Assembly: GCA_017961235.1 (NCBI GenBank)
Contig: JAGCXQ010000049.1
Span: 124,001-188,000, forward strand
Direction: 5' to 3'
Length of the DNA: 64,000 bases
Source: Clostridiales bacterium
GTDB lineage: Bacteria > Bacillota > Clostridia > Saccharofermentanales > Saccharofermentanaceae
How positions within the stretch are numbered: the first letter of the stretch is position 1; each line of letters begins with the position of its first letter. Below the pieces are notes generated by a model. It was not told where the DNA came from and did not search any database. It worked only from the letters and a program-made list of their open reading frames with translations. Shown one piece after another: positions 18,900-27,697 of the stretch. A program made the position numbers and the translations under genes.

Positions 18900-18937
18900 A
18901 TTATAGATTGACAGTGTCAAACGATTGTTCGTATTAT
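18900..18937. promoter_or_regulatory. Shared lexA and divergent-gene control region with LexA box
   Basis: CAAACGATTGTTCG (18918-18931; reverse CGAACAATCGTTTG) matches the Gram-positive LexA box CGAAC-n4-GTTYG closely. On the minus strand TATAAT is at 18905-18900, for lexA. On the plus strand TTGACA (18908-18913) and TATTAT (18932-18937) are 18 bases apart and flank the box exactly. A second plus-strand extended -10, TGCTATAAT, is at 18967-18975. LexA bound here should repress both directions. Confidence 0.7.
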
Positions 18938-18997
18938 AAAAATGAAATACGGCACCTGAAATAATGTGCTATAATCTTCATGATATAGGAGAAAATC

Positions 18998-19540
18998 ATG
19001 GAAGAAGAAAGAGTTAACTACGAACAACCTCAGCAGGAAGAGTGGATCAATAATTCCCCTGAAGAAACAGGCGGAAACTCTTCTGTGGGCGGATTTTTCG
19101 GATTTTTAGGACGTACTACGGTTAATTATTTCAAAAAGCTTCCTGATTCCATCAAAAACCGTTTCAAAGCAAAGATCGCAGAACGAAGAAGAATGCCTAA
19201 AAGGAAGTCTATCCATAAGGTATATGTTCTGGTAGGTTATACCACCAAAGAATATGTTGATCGTAAATACAGAAAGGAAAGAACTTTGCTTCTTATCCGA
19301 AAGCTCCTGATCGCCGGAATCGTCATCCTTGCATTGATCATGACATACCGCTGGATCTCTCCGAAGATCGATTACAGCGAATACAAACAGATGGTCGGCG
19401 TAAATAAAATCAATGAATTAACACAGAGCGATCCGTTTGCTACAGAAACAACGATCGTCGCCGAAGCTCCGGATGTACAAAATGTAACACCGATTCCATC
19501 AAACACTACCGAAACACAAGAAACAAAAGAAACTGCTTAA
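18998..19540 (+). CDS. Unrecognised single-pass membrane protein, divergent from lexA, probably SOS-controlled
   Basis: 180 aa, no family recognised. Residues 1-95 are hydrophilic, with an acidic start, a Gly/Phe patch (GGFFGFLG) and a strongly basic stretch (RFKAKIAERRRMPKRK). One membrane helix spans about 102-118. The last 60 residues are Thr/Glu-rich and probably outside the cell. AGGAGA precedes ATG 18998. It shares a LexA box with lexA. This is the position and control of yneA, the SOS cell-division inhibitor of Bacillus, though no LysM domain is present. A function in division arrest is inference only. Confidence 0.7.
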   Translation: MEEERVNYEQPQQEEWINNSPEETGGNSSVGGFFGFLGRTTVNYFKKLPDSIKNRFKAKIAERRRMPKRKSIHKVYVLVGYTTKEYVDRKYRKERTLLLIRKLLIAGIVILALIMTYRWISPKIDYSEYKQMVGVNKINELTQSDPFATETTIVAEAPDVQNVTPIPSNTTETQETKETA

Positions 19541-19564
19541 GGATCATCTCATGATGATCCTTTT
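19541..19564 (+). terminator. Rho-independent terminator of the lexA-divergent gene
   Basis: GGATCATC-tcat-GATGATCC forms a perfect 8-bp stem directly after the TAA stop, followed by TTTT. Confidence 0.75.
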
Positions 19565-19717
19565 CATATATGAATAAGAGGTTTTTTGTAAATAGAGAAG
19601 TGAAAAAAACATAACACACAATTAAACAAAATCACAGTTTTGTTTAATTGAGAAGAAGAAAAAACAGAAAAATAATAATTTGTAGATTAACATATCTACT
19701 CAATATCACTCAGAATG
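19565..19717. other. Noncoding A-rich stretch with two perfect inverted repeats
   Basis: No open frame is credible here. A 12-bp perfect stem, AATTAAACAAAA-tcacag-TTTTGTTTAATT, lies at 19620-19649. A 6-bp perfect stem, GTAGAT-taacat-ATCTAC, lies at 19682-19699. Linkers are A-rich and unlike the surrounding genes. With the large hairpin that follows, three stem-loops sit in about 180 bases between convergent genes. No T-run follows the first two, so they are not simple terminators. Confidence 0.55.
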
Positions 19718-19800
19718 AAAAAGCAAGAAAAACTCTAAAGTGACGAGTTTTTCGCATCGCGAAAACTGTCTGAGTCACGTAGAGTTGTTTCTTGCTTTTT
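19718..19800. repeat. Long imperfect hairpin, copy 1 of a two-copy stem-loop family
   Basis: The outer stem pairs AAAAAGCAAGAAA (19718-19730) with TTTCTTGCTTTTT (19788-19800), then AACTCTA with TAGAGTT. Inside, GTGAC pairs with GTCAC (core 19740-19778), followed by an asymmetric internal loop (G opposite GTCTGA) and an upper stem AGTTTTTCGC/GCGAAAACT with one bulged T. Read on the minus strand it lies 50 bases after leuA and ends in a T-run, so it may terminate leuA. The same core recurs at 58585-58656. Confidence 0.75.
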
Positions 19801-19850
19801 CTAATGACCGTTCTGGAGCGTTTTATTTTCTTCTCAACGATAAATCGTAC

Positions 19851-21503
19851 TTAACGAATCATTCTATTTAATGCGCATACGACAGCTCTCAGTGAAGATT
19901 TGGTTACGGAACTTGATATTCCTGCTCCAAGATGCATGTTTCCATCTTTATCAGCGATCTGTACATATGTAATAGCTGCTGAATCAGATCCGCTCTTGAT
20001 CGCGTGCTCATTATACATTCTGATAGACAGTTTTATGTTTAAAGTTTTTTCTATTCCATTACAGAACGCGTCAAGTAAACCAATACCATCTCCGATGACT
20101 TCGATGATCTCATCTGCGTATTTTAATTTCACATTTACATGTGCTTTTTTATCTCCCAGAGATTCTTCACGATATCCGATCATGTTATATGGTGTCATAA
20201 CATTTACATAAACATCATCAAACAATTCAAAGAGTTCCTGCGGCATCAGATCACTATGACGGGATTCAGATTCGGACGTAACGATCTGCATAAAGTCTTT
20301 CTGGAACGATTTCGGCAGATGCAAGCCATAATTTCTTTCCATGATATATGCCAGGCCGTTTTTTCCGGACTGACTGTTGATACGGATGATCGGATCATAG
20401 CTGCGGCCGACATCTTTCGGATCAATTGGCAAATATGGCACATACCATGTATTTTTTTCTTTGACATTTTCCATTCCTTTTTGAATGGCATTCTGATGAG
20501 TGCCAGAAAACGCAGTAAATACAAGCCTTCCAGCCCACGGCTGACGGTCGCCGATACGCATTCCGGTACAGCTTTCATACATATCAATGACTTCATCCAT
20601 ATCTGAAAAGTCGAGTTCCGGATCGATGCCGTTCATGAATATATTCATGGCAAGCGTGATAATATCGCAGTTTCCGGTTCTTTCGCCATTTCCGAAGAGG
20701 GTCCCCTCTACCCTTTCCGCCCCTGCCAGAAGCGCCAGTTCGGATGCAGCAACACCGGTGCCGCGGTCATTATGGGTATGAATGGACACAATGATCGAAT
20801 CTCTGTATTTCGTGTGTGTACAGAAATACTCGATCATATCAGCAAACACGTTAGGCATCGTCATTTCAACGGTTTCCGGCAGATTGATGATGACCTTGTT
20901 ATCCGGAGTCGGTTTCCAGACATCCAGTACGGCATCGACGACCTCGACCGCAAATTCCGGTTCGGTCTCCGAGAAATTCTCCGGAGAATATTCCAGATGC
21001 CATATGGTATTGCTTTCATCGGCATCGATCTCTGCCTGAATCAGTTTCGCGCCTTTTACAGCAAGATCTTTACACTGCTGTTTATCAAATCCGAAAACAA
21101 CTTCACGCTGAAGTTTGGAAGTCGCATTATACAGATGAACGATTGCGGAACGTGCACCGCTTACAGCCTCAAAAGTCTTATGAATAACATCTTCACGAGC
21201 CATCGTCAGTACCTGGACAGTCACATCATGAGGGATCAGGTCGTTGTCGATCAGATGGCGTGTAAACTCATATTCCGTGTCGGAAGCCGCAGGATAACCG
21301 ATCTCGATCGTCTTGAAACCGAGTTTGACAAGGTAGTCGAAGAACTGAACCTTCTGATTCAGATCCATCGGGACTTCCAGCGCCTGATTTCCGTCCCGTA
21401 GATCGACACTGCACCATATCGGAGCTTTAGCTAGCTTCTTATTCGGCCATGTCCGGCCCGGCAGATCGATCATTTTCGGCATCTGATACTTGTCAAATTT
21501 CAT
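19851..21503 (-). CDS. leuA: 2-Isopropylmalate synthase (long LeuA type)
   Basis: 550 aa. This enzyme condenses acetyl-CoA with 2-ketoisovalerate, the first committed step to leucine. The N-terminal TIM barrel has WCSVDLRDGNQAL and the metal motif SIHTHNDRGTG. The C-terminal LeuA dimer domain, site of leucine feedback, ends the protein. Length and N terminus (YQMPKMIDLPGRTWP) fit the actinobacterial/fungal-like LeuA class. AAGGAGG lies nine bases before ATG 21503; a frame starting at 21539 lies in the leader. A leucine T-box controls it. Confidence 0.93.
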   Translation of the reverse strand: MKFDKYQMPKMIDLPGRTWPNKKLAKAPIWCSVDLRDGNQALEVPMDLNQKVQFFDYLVKLGFKTIEIGYPAASDTEYEFTRHLIDNDLIPHDVTVQVLTMAREDVIHKTFEAVSGARSAIVHLYNATSKLQREVVFGFDKQQCKDLAVKGAKLIQAEIDADESNTIWHLEYSPENFSETEPEFAVEVVDAVLDVWKPTPDNKVIINLPETVEMTMPNVFADMIEYFCTHTKYRDSIIVSIHTHNDRGTGVAASELALLAGAERVEGTLFGNGERTGNCDIITLAMNIFMNGIDPELDFSDMDEVIDMYESCTGMRIGDRQPWAGRLVFTAFSGTHQNAIQKGMENVKEKNTWYVPYLPIDPKDVGRSYDPIIRINSQSGKNGLAYIMERNYGLHLPKSFQKDFMQIVTSESESRHSDLMPQELFELFDDVYVNVMTPYNMIGYREESLGDKKAHVNVKLKYADEIIEVIGDGIGLLDAFCNGIEKTLNIKLSIRMYNEHAIKSGSDSAAITYVQIADKDGNMHLGAGISSSVTKSSLRAVVCALNRMIR

Positions 21504-21537
21504 CCTTCGTTCCTCCTTTGTATCAATATAGGCAAAC

Positions 21538-21825
21538 AAAAAAAGCCTTCGTCTCTTATCTTAGAGACGAAAGCTTGAATCTTCCGCGGTACCACTCTAC
21601 TTCATCCATCATGGATGCGCTCATCGAATACGGGAAAAGCACTTGCCTTTCTGATATTCTGCTCTCTGATAACGGTGAGCCTCCGACTTCATCTACTGCT
21701 GATCTTTTTCAATGAAGCGCACTCCAGGGCGAGTTCAAAATCTCTCTTCTACCCGGCTTCCACCATCCCGGGCTCTCTATCAGAAGGAAAAAGATCTCTA
21801 CTGATCCCCTTCTTCGTGTTTACTT
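21538..21825 (-). promoter_or_regulatory. Leucine T-box leader of leuA
   Basis: On the minus strand the T-box sequence AGTGGTACCGCGG lies at 21596-21584. It is followed by a terminator hairpin (GTCTCT-aagata-AGAGAC core, 21574-21545) and a seven-T run ending at 21538. Upstream, a Stem I with GATAGAGAG and CGGGATGGTGG is present. The specifier context GAACTCGCC gives codon CUC (21733-21731), which is Leu. Uncharged tRNA-Leu should stabilise the antiterminator and switch leuA on. A minus-strand -35 TTGTCA lies just upstream, near 21855. Confidence 0.88.
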
Positions 21826-21880
21826 AATTAACTTAACATAAAACTTTTTGTTTGACAATAAGCGTCTTTCGGAAAAGATT

Positions 21881-21908
21881 CTGACATTTCTTTAGAAAAC
21901 GATATACT
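21881..21908 (+). promoter_or_regulatory. Housekeeping-type promoter of the ECF sigma operon
   Basis: CTGACA (21881-21886) and TATACT (21903-21908) are 16 bases apart, each with one mismatch to the vegetative consensus. The start codon is about 65 bases downstream of the expected transcription start. It does not look like an ECF promoter, so autoregulation is not evident. Confidence 0.55.
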
Positions 21909-21979
21909 TTTATGTGAGAAATCTTCTTTCTGATTCGTTTAATCTATGAGATCTCAATTCCGAAACAAGGAGGTTTAGT

Positions 21980-22453
21980 TTGAAAAACGAAGTCGTGGTA
22001 AAACTGTTTGACTCGTATGCGGATGACCTTTACCGGTTTGCCGTCTCTTATGTCGGTTCCGGTCATGATGCCGAAGACGTTGTTCAGGATGTATTTTTGA
22101 AGATCTTGTCGAAAAGTATGCTTTTCGACAGGAGATTTGAAAAGGCCTATCTTATGACGATGACGGCAAATCAGTGTAAGGATCTGCTCAAGTCAAAAGC
22201 CAGGAAATCAAGCGTGGATCTGGAAAGCAGTGAGAATGAACTGTCTTGTTATGACAGATTTTCCGATGAAGACAGGACGGTTTTTGATGAACTGATGAAA
22301 CTGCCTGACATATATAGGGCCCCGATCCACCTATTCTTCTATGAAGGCTATACCTATAAAGAGATCAGTAAGATTTTGAAAATATCCGAGTCGGCTGTTG
22401 CAATGCGGATCAAACGAGGCAAGGAACAGCTGAAGATCAGATTGGAGGATTAG
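21980..22453 (+). CDS. ECF-family RNA polymerase sigma factor
   Basis: 157 aa. Region 2 is visible at LYRFAVSYVGSGHDAEDVVQDVFLKIL, with the usual D-A-E-D-V-V-Q-D core. Region 4 has YKEISKILKISESAVAMRIKRGKEQL, a helix-turn-helix. The start is TTG 21980 behind AAGGAGG; no ATG fits. It is followed one base later by a membrane protein that fits as its anti-sigma factor. The signal sensed is unknown. Confidence 0.9.
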   Translation: MKNEVVVKLFDSYADDLYRFAVSYVGSGHDAEDVVQDVFLKILSKSMLFDRRFEKAYLMTMTANQCKDLLKSKARKSSVDLESSENELSCYDRFSDEDRTVFDELMKLPDIYRAPIHLFFYEGYTYKEISKILKISESAVAMRIKRGKEQLKIRLED

Positions 22454-22454
22454 T

Positions 22455-23084
22455 ATGAAAAATACATGGGACAAAATCGTAATGGATGAGGATAAAAAGG
22501 AAGAGATCCGAAAAGCTCTTCTCAAGAAGAAGCCAGTTACACATACATGGATCAAGGTCGTGGCTGCGGCGGCTGCTTTAATCTGTGCCGTGATGATCAT
22601 ACCGTTTACGAGAAACAAGGTATTGCAGGCAGCAGAGCGGATAATAAAGCCTTTCCGTACGAAGAACGGCTTGGAGATGGATATCGAATATGATGATAAT
22701 AATGATTTTGTTTCTGCTACAGTTGTAGGAACACCGACAGAGTATCTGAAAGTTGTCAATGGTCGTCTGATTTTCGAAATTGAAGACAAAACCATTGATG
22801 TCACGGATCTTTGTAGTGATGAAGATTTTTACCGCTACGAGATCAAAAATGACGATGGATCCATTAATTTGATTTATGTTGGAGGCAATATTACACACTA
22901 TGGCTGGTTCGAAGTGGTTATCAGTTCGGATTTCCAGGAGAATACTAATGAAGATAACGTAAATGTCTTATGGTATATATATGGTCATAACTCAGAATAT
23001 GTAGAGAATCCCTCTGAAGCAGAACAAAAGTGGGCACAGAAAGCTGAAGAAGATGCAAAGAAATACATGTCTTCTATGAAGTAA
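22455..23084 (+). CDS. Probable membrane anti-sigma factor
   Basis: 209 aa, no named family recognised with certainty. The N-terminal 35 residues are charged and cytoplasmic (MKNTWDKIVMDEDKKEE). One membrane helix (about 36-54, IKVVAAAAALICAVMIIPF) follows. About 150 residues, mostly acidic and beta-rich, should lie outside the membrane. The gene starts one base after the sigma stop, an arrangement typical of ECF sigma/anti-sigma pairs. The N-terminal tail would bind the sigma factor and the external domain would sense the signal; both are inference. Confidence 0.7.
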   Translation: MKNTWDKIVMDEDKKEEIRKALLKKKPVTHTWIKVVAAAAALICAVMIIPFTRNKVLQAAERIIKPFRTKNGLEMDIEYDDNNDFVSATVVGTPTEYLKVVNGRLIFEIEDKTIDVTDLCSDEDFYRYEIKNDDGSINLIYVGGNITHYGWFEVVISSDFQENTNEDNVNVLWYIYGHNSEYVENPSEAEQKWAQKAEEDAKKYMSSMK

Positions 23085-23108
23085 TTATTCTGAAAATAAT
23101 ATTCAAGA

Positions 23109-23143
23109 GCGCCCTCCCGAAAAACTTCGGAAGGGCGCCTTTT
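23109..23143. terminator. Bidirectional terminator between the anti-sigma gene and aroF
   Basis: GCGCCCTCCCGA and TCGGAAGGGCGC form a GC-rich stem around AAAACT, flanked by TTTT to the right. It separates two convergent genes. Confidence 0.8.
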
Positions 23144-23171
23144 CATGCAAAGATAATAATTCCTTCGATCC

Positions 23172-24197
23172 TTAAGCTTCCTTCGGATAGGAACGCTTAA
23201 CGATCACAGCCATTTCCTTCACACGCTGGGCAAGCTCTGCATATGCTTCTGGTGTCAGCTGCTGAGCTGCATCAGAAAGAGCGTGCTTCGGATCCGGATG
23301 AACTTCGATGATAAGTCCATCTGCACCGGCTGCGATAGCAGCAAGCGCCAGAGGCTGCACGTACTGTGCTTTTCCGGCAGCATGACTCGGATCAACAATG
23401 ATCGGAAGATGGGTCTTGCCCTTAAGTACCGGAACTGCACTGATATCCAGAGTAGAACGTGTAGCGGTCTCAAAAGTACGGATACCACGTTCACACATCA
23501 TGATGTGATAGTTACCTTCACTCATGATATATTCTGCAGAACCCAGCCACTCATCGATAGTTTCTGCAATACCGCGCTTCAGCATGACCGGAATACCGGA
23601 CTTACCGACAGCGGACAGAAGACGGAAGTTCTGGGCGTTTCTCGCACCGATCTGGATAATATCGAGATAATTCGAAGCATATTCGATATCGTTCTCAGAT
23701 GTGATCTCGGAGATGACCAGAAGGCCATATCTGTCAGCCACACGGCGGAGGATCTTTAAGCCCTCTTTTTCCAGTCCCTGGAATGCATACGGAGATGTTC
23801 TCGGCTTATATGCACCGCCACGAAGCACCTTAACGCCGCAGGCAGCCATCTTTGAGGCAACGGCTTCGACCTGTTCTTCGCTCTCAACGGCACAAGGACC
23901 GGCCATCATGACCAGTTCTTTTCCACCGATCGTTAGATCTTTTACATTAAACGAGGTGCCTTCCGGACGGAACTGACGGGACGCGAGCTTATACGACTCC
24001 ATGATCGGAACGATCTTCTCAACACCTGAGAGAACTTCCAGAGAACCCGGAGTCAGACGGGATTTATCACCGATAACACCGATGATCAATCTCTCGGCAC
24101 CTTCAGAAACGTGTGCCTTCAGTTCGTTTCTCTCGAGAACGTCAATGATCTCATGTACCTGAGAGTCACTGGCACCCGGTTTTACAACAATAATCAT
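23172..24197 (-). CDS. aroF: 3-Deoxy-7-phosphoheptulonate (DAHP) synthase, Thermotoga-like type Ib
   Basis: 341 aa. It condenses PEP and erythrose 4-phosphate, opening the shikimate pathway. An N-terminal ferredoxin-like regulatory domain ([20 protein letters not shown]) of about 70 residues precedes the TIM barrel, as in Thermotoga maritima DAHP synthase. Barrel motifs [27 protein letters not shown] and DPSHAAGK are intact. The start ATG 24197 follows GAAGGT. The N-terminal domain suggests feedback by an aromatic amino acid, but which one cannot be told. It is a lone gene here, with no other aro genes nearby. Confidence 0.93.
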   Translation of the reverse strand: MIIVVKPGASDSQVHEIIDVLERNELKAHVSEGAERLIIGVIGDKSRLTPGSLEVLSGVEKIVPIMESYKLASRQFRPEGTSFNVKDLTIGGKELVMMAGPCAVESEEQVEAVASKMAACGVKVLRGGAYKPRTSPYAFQGLEKEGLKILRRVADRYGLLVISEITSENDIEYASNYLDIIQIGARNAQNFRLLSAVGKSGIPVMLKRGIAETIDEWLGSAEYIMSEGNYHIMMCERGIRTFETATRSTLDISAVPVLKGKTHLPIIVDPSHAAGKAQYVQPLALAAIAAGADGLIIEVHPDPKHALSDAAQQLTPEAYAELAQRVKEMAVIVKRSYPKEA

Positions 24198-24294
24198 ACT
24201 TTACCTTCTTTCTTGTGGTACTCCATGTACCACACCTACCATACTACGAACAAGGATTATAACGCATTTTATCCTTGGAATAAAGAACTTTGCC

Positions 24295-25752
24295 TTATTT
24301 TATGTTCTCAATGAAGCATTTATATGCAAGATAGGTAAAATACAGGTCGATCTTGCTGATGACTTCATACGGAGCATGCATCGAAAGCACCGGAACGCCG
24401 CAGTCGATGACTTCCATACCGAGCTTAGCGAGATATGCGGAGATCGTTCCGCCACCGCCTGCATCTACTTTACCAAGTTCACCGGTCTGCCATGGAATAT
24501 CGTTTTCAGCAAAGATACGAAGAATCGAGGCAAAGAATTCGGAGTTTGCGTCACTGGCACCGGACTTTCCTCTGGCACCCGTGTATTTTTCCATCTTCAC
24601 ACCTTTGTTGAGATATGCAGTGTTTCTCTTATCGGAAACATTGGCATACTTCGGGTCAAAAGCATTGGAAACATCGGTGGAAAGCATCTTGGTATTCGCA
24701 ATGCACTTTCTGTATCCGAGCTCATCGTAGCCGCCATTGATCTTGGCAAAAAGCTCCACAAGGAAATTTTCATAGAGTCTGGACTGCGCACCGGAGTTAC
24801 CGTAAGATCCGATCTCTTCCTTATCGGAAAGCATACATACACATGTTCTTGCCGGAGCTTCCTGCGCCATAAGAGCCATCAGTGCCGGATACGCGCAAAC
24901 CTTGTCATCATGGCCATATGCAGCGATGAGTGCTCTGTCAAAGCCGACATCTCTTGCCTTCATGGCAGGAACGATCTCGATCTCCGCAGAAACAAAATCC
25001 TTCTCATCAATGCCATATTCACTGTTCAGAAGCTTCAGGATCGCGTATTTGCAAGCGTTTGAGGAGTCATCTTCCGGAAGCTTGCTGGCACCGATCATGA
25101 CATTTAAGTCTTCGCCCTTGATGAAATCCGTTGCTTTCTGGCTCATCTGCTCAGATCCGAGATGCGGCAGAAGATCGGAAATATAGAAGATCGGATCTTC
25201 ATCCTTTTCGCCGACACAGATCTCAAGCTTTGTGCCGTCTTTCTTCATGATGACACCATGGATCGCCAGCGGGATCGTGGTCCACTGATATTTCTTGATC
25301 CCACCGTAATAATGAGTCTTAAAGAATACCAGTTCATCTTCTTCATAGAGCGGGTTCGGCTTGAGATCGAGACGCGGCGAGTCGATGTGAGCACCAAGGA
25401 TATTAAATCCTTTATAAGCATCTTCTTTGCCGACTACTGCAAACATCAGGCCTTTACCCTTGATGGAAGAAAATACCTTATCACCGGATTTCAGTGCTTT
25501 TTTCGTATCGATATCAACAAAGCCCTTATCTGTCAGCGCTTCGATCGCATTGTTTACGAACTCGCGCTCGGTCTTGCTGATATTAAGAAATGCCATATAC
25601 TCTTCGGCAAAAGCCATGGTATGGTCGATATCATCCTGAGAACGGCTTTCCCAGAGATTCGGATACTCCGCAAAAAGCTCCTTCTTCTCTTTCTTCAGGG
25701 ACTTGGTCTTCTTCTCTTTCAGTTCCTTTTCTGTTTTTTTTTCTTTTGGCAT
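24295..25752 (-). CDS. M18-family aspartyl/neutral aminopeptidase
   Basis: 485 aa. M18 enzymes are cytoplasmic dodecameric zinc aminopeptidases releasing N-terminal acidic or neutral residues. Metal and active-site segments are GAHIDSPRLDLKPNPLYE, SDKEEIGSYGNSG and VLSMHAPYEVISKIDLY. An odd feature is a first 25 residues made almost only of Lys and Glu (MPKEKKTEKELKEKKTKS), a likely flexible extension. AAGGAG precedes ATG 25752, so this start is supported. It diverges from the PHP gene. Confidence 0.9.
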   Translation of the reverse strand: MPKEKKTEKELKEKKTKSLKKEKKELFAEYPNLWESRSQDDIDHTMAFAEEYMAFLNISKTEREFVNNAIEALTDKGFVDIDTKKALKSGDKVFSSIKGKGLMFAVVGKEDAYKGFNILGAHIDSPRLDLKPNPLYEEDELVFFKTHYYGGIKKYQWTTIPLAIHGVIMKKDGTKLEICVGEKDEDPIFYISDLLPHLGSEQMSQKATDFIKGEDLNVMIGASKLPEDDSSNACKYAILKLLNSEYGIDEKDFVSAEIEIVPAMKARDVGFDRALIAAYGHDDKVCAYPALMALMAQEAPARTCVCMLSDKEEIGSYGNSGAQSRLYENFLVELFAKINGGYDELGYRKCIANTKMLSTDVSNAFDPKYANVSDKRNTAYLNKGVKMEKYTGARGKSGASDANSEFFASILRIFAENDIPWQTGELGKVDAGGGGTISAYLAKLGMEVIDCGVPVLSMHAPYEVISKIDLYFTYLAYKCFIENIK

Positions 25753-25811
25753 ATAATCATCTCCTTATACAAAGATACTAAACAAAAAACGCAAATATAT
25801 GATACCATATT

Positions 25812-25828
25812 GTCGTGTTAATCACGAC
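25812..25828. promoter_or_regulatory. Inverted repeat between divergent M18 peptidase and PHP genes
   Basis: GTCGTG-ttaat-CACGAC is a perfect 6-bp inverted repeat in the 102-bp divergent spacer. It has operator-like size and position. No regulator is identified. Confidence 0.35.
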
Positions 25829-25854
25829 TAACTATTGAGATATTTGAGGTAAAG

Positions 25855-26670
25855 ATGTTTACTGATACACATAATCACACCAGCCACTTCAGTTCGGACG
25901 CGAGAATGACGGCAAAAGAACTGATCGATGCATGTAAAAAACTTCAAATGAACGGAGTTGCCGTGACGGAGCATTACGAAGGTGATTACCCGCACGATAT
26001 CGGTGAAGTACAGATATTCGACATCCCGGAGTACTTCGAGGCGTTTAAATCCTGGCGCGAATATGCGGATGGTTTTCCGGTCTACTGCGGTATCGAACTT
26101 GGTTATCAGAAGCATCTGTGCGGTTTTTACGATGATATGATCGCAAAATACCCGTTTGATGAAGTGATCCTTTCGAATCACCTTTATGCCGGAAAAGATC
26201 CCTACTTCTTCCGTGAATGCTACGAAGAAGATATGCTTACCGTGTATCGAAAGTACATCGAAGAAATGGCTGAAATGGCTGAAAAATGCAACAACTACGA
26301 TATCGTTGGGCACTACGACTATATCAATAGATATGCGCCATATGAGCAGCCTCAGATCAAATATGCGCAGTGTCCGGAGGCGTTTGACCGCTTCTTCTCT
26401 GCTATCATTTCCAAGGATAAATGCCTGGAGATCAATACCAGATCCGTAGATAAGATGCGAAAGAAAGGTTTATCTGATAGTCTTCCGGACAAAGAGATCC
26501 TTACCAGATACTATGAAATGGGCGGTAGAAACATCTCGCTCGGCTCGGATTCACACGGCAGCGAAACGCTCTGCATCCATTTCAAAGAAGTGGCCGAATA
26601 CCTGAAATCTTTCGGTTTTACAGAGAATTCATATTATGTCGGAAGAAAGAGATTTGGAGAACCGCTCTGA
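25855..26670 (+). CDS. PHP-domain phosphoesterase, histidinol-phosphatase type
   Basis: 271 aa. The PHP metal sites are visible: TDTHNHTSHFSSDAR near the N terminus, GIELGYQ, VGHYDYINRY and LGSDSHGSETL near the end. The layout matches the HisK-type histidinol-phosphate phosphatase of Gram-positive bacteria, which completes the penultimate step of histidine synthesis. No other his gene is near, so another phosphate substrate is possible. TGAGGT precedes ATG 25855. It converges with the aldo-keto reductase gene, three bases apart. Confidence 0.82.
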   Translation: MFTDTHNHTSHFSSDARMTAKELIDACKKLQMNGVAVTEHYEGDYPHDIGEVQIFDIPEYFEAFKSWREYADGFPVYCGIELGYQKHLCGFYDDMIAKYPFDEVILSNHLYAGKDPYFFRECYEEDMLTVYRKYIEEMAEMAEKCNNYDIVGHYDYINRYAPYEQPQIKYAQCPEAFDRFFSAIISKDKCLEINTRSVDKMRKKGLSDSLPDKEILTRYYEMGGRNISLGSDSHGSETLCIHFKEVAEYLKSFGFTENSYYVGRKRFGEPL

Positions 26671-26673
26671 TCC

Positions 26674-27696
26674 TTATACTTCGACTCTGCCCGAGATAAT
26701 GTCCTTATAGTCCTTTAGATTCTTCCGCAGGAGATTCGGAGTATCAAGTCCATAAGGGCATTTTGTTTTACAGATCCCGCAATCTACGCAATTCTCGATC
26801 TTTGCCATCTCTGCCTGCCAGAACTCACCCTTGAAGTTTTCCGAAGGTGATCTCCGGATAAGCTGTGACATTCTCGCACACTGGTTGATCTGAATACCGA
26901 CAGTACAAGGCATGCAGTAACCGCAGCCACGGCAGAAATCCCCAAGTAGCGACAGACGGTCTTCTTTTATAAAATCAGCAATCTCCTCTGTCATTTCAGC
27001 CGGCTCATCAAAGAAAGAGAGCCACTGAGCAAGTTCTGATTCTCTCTGGATCCCCCAGATCGGAAGTACCTCATACTGACTCATAAAAGCCATGCAGGCT
27101 CTGCTGTTCGTCAAAAGACCGCCGGCAAGTCCTTTCATAGCGATAAAGCCCATTCCAGCCTCTTCGCATGATCTGCAGAGAGCTATATCCCTTTCCGAAG
27201 CCAGATAGGAAAACGGAAACTGTAATGTCTCATAGAGGCCAGAACTAACGATCTCTTCAGCTACACCGATCAGATGTGCGGTAATGCCGATATGGCGGAT
27301 CTTTCCCTGTTTCTTCGCCTGAAGAAGAGCCTCATACATGCCGGTTCCGTCATCCGGTCTGTAGCACTGCGGGACGCAGTGAAGCTGATAGATATCAAGA
27401 TAATCCGTTCGAAGATTGGTAAGGGTCGTATGCAGATCTTCCCAAAACTTTTCCGGTGTCTTCGCCTGAGTCTTGGATGCAATAAAGATCTTGTCCCTCA
27501 TTCCATCAAAAGCAGCGCCAAGTTTTACTTCGCTGTCTGAATAGGCGCGTGCGGTATCAAAAAATGTCATTCCTCCGTCATATGCACCTCGAAGGAGCTT
27601 CACGGCAGTATCCAGAGCGACACGCTGTATCGGTAGTGCGCCAAAAGCATTCTGAGGAGTTGTTATTCCGGTTTTTCCAAGAGTTATATTTTTCAT
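26674..27696 (-). CDS. Aldo-keto reductase with C-terminal 4Fe-4S ferredoxin domain
   Basis: 340 aa. The AKR barrel has the tetrad residues in FFDTARAYSDSE (Asp, Tyr), IASKTQ (Lys) and QLHCVP (His). The last 90 residues carry two cysteine motifs, CRGCGYCMPC and CVDCGICKTKCPYG, of the ferredoxin type. Such fusions are common in anaerobes and may draw electrons from ferredoxin instead of NADPH. ATG 27696 with GAGG six bases upstream is preferred over ATG 27708. It begins one base after the stop of the GNAT fusion gene. Confidence 0.88.
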   Translation of the reverse strand: MKNITLGKTGITTPQNAFGALPIQRVALDTAVKLLRGAYDGGMTFFDTARAYSDSEVKLGAAFDGMRDKIFIASKTQAKTPEKFWEDLHTTLTNLRTDYLDIYQLHCVPQCYRPDDGTGMYEALLQAKKQGKIRHIGITAHLIGVAEEIVSSGLYETLQFPFSYLASERDIALCRSCEEAGMGFIAMKGLAGGLLTNSRACMAFMSQYEVLPIWGIQRESELAQWLSFFDEPAEMTEEIADFIKEDRLSLLGDFCRGCGYCMPCTVGIQINQCARMSQLIRRSPSENFKGEFWQAEMAKIENCVDCGICKTKCPYGLDTPNLLRKNLKDYKDIISGRVEV

Positions 27697-27697
27697 A

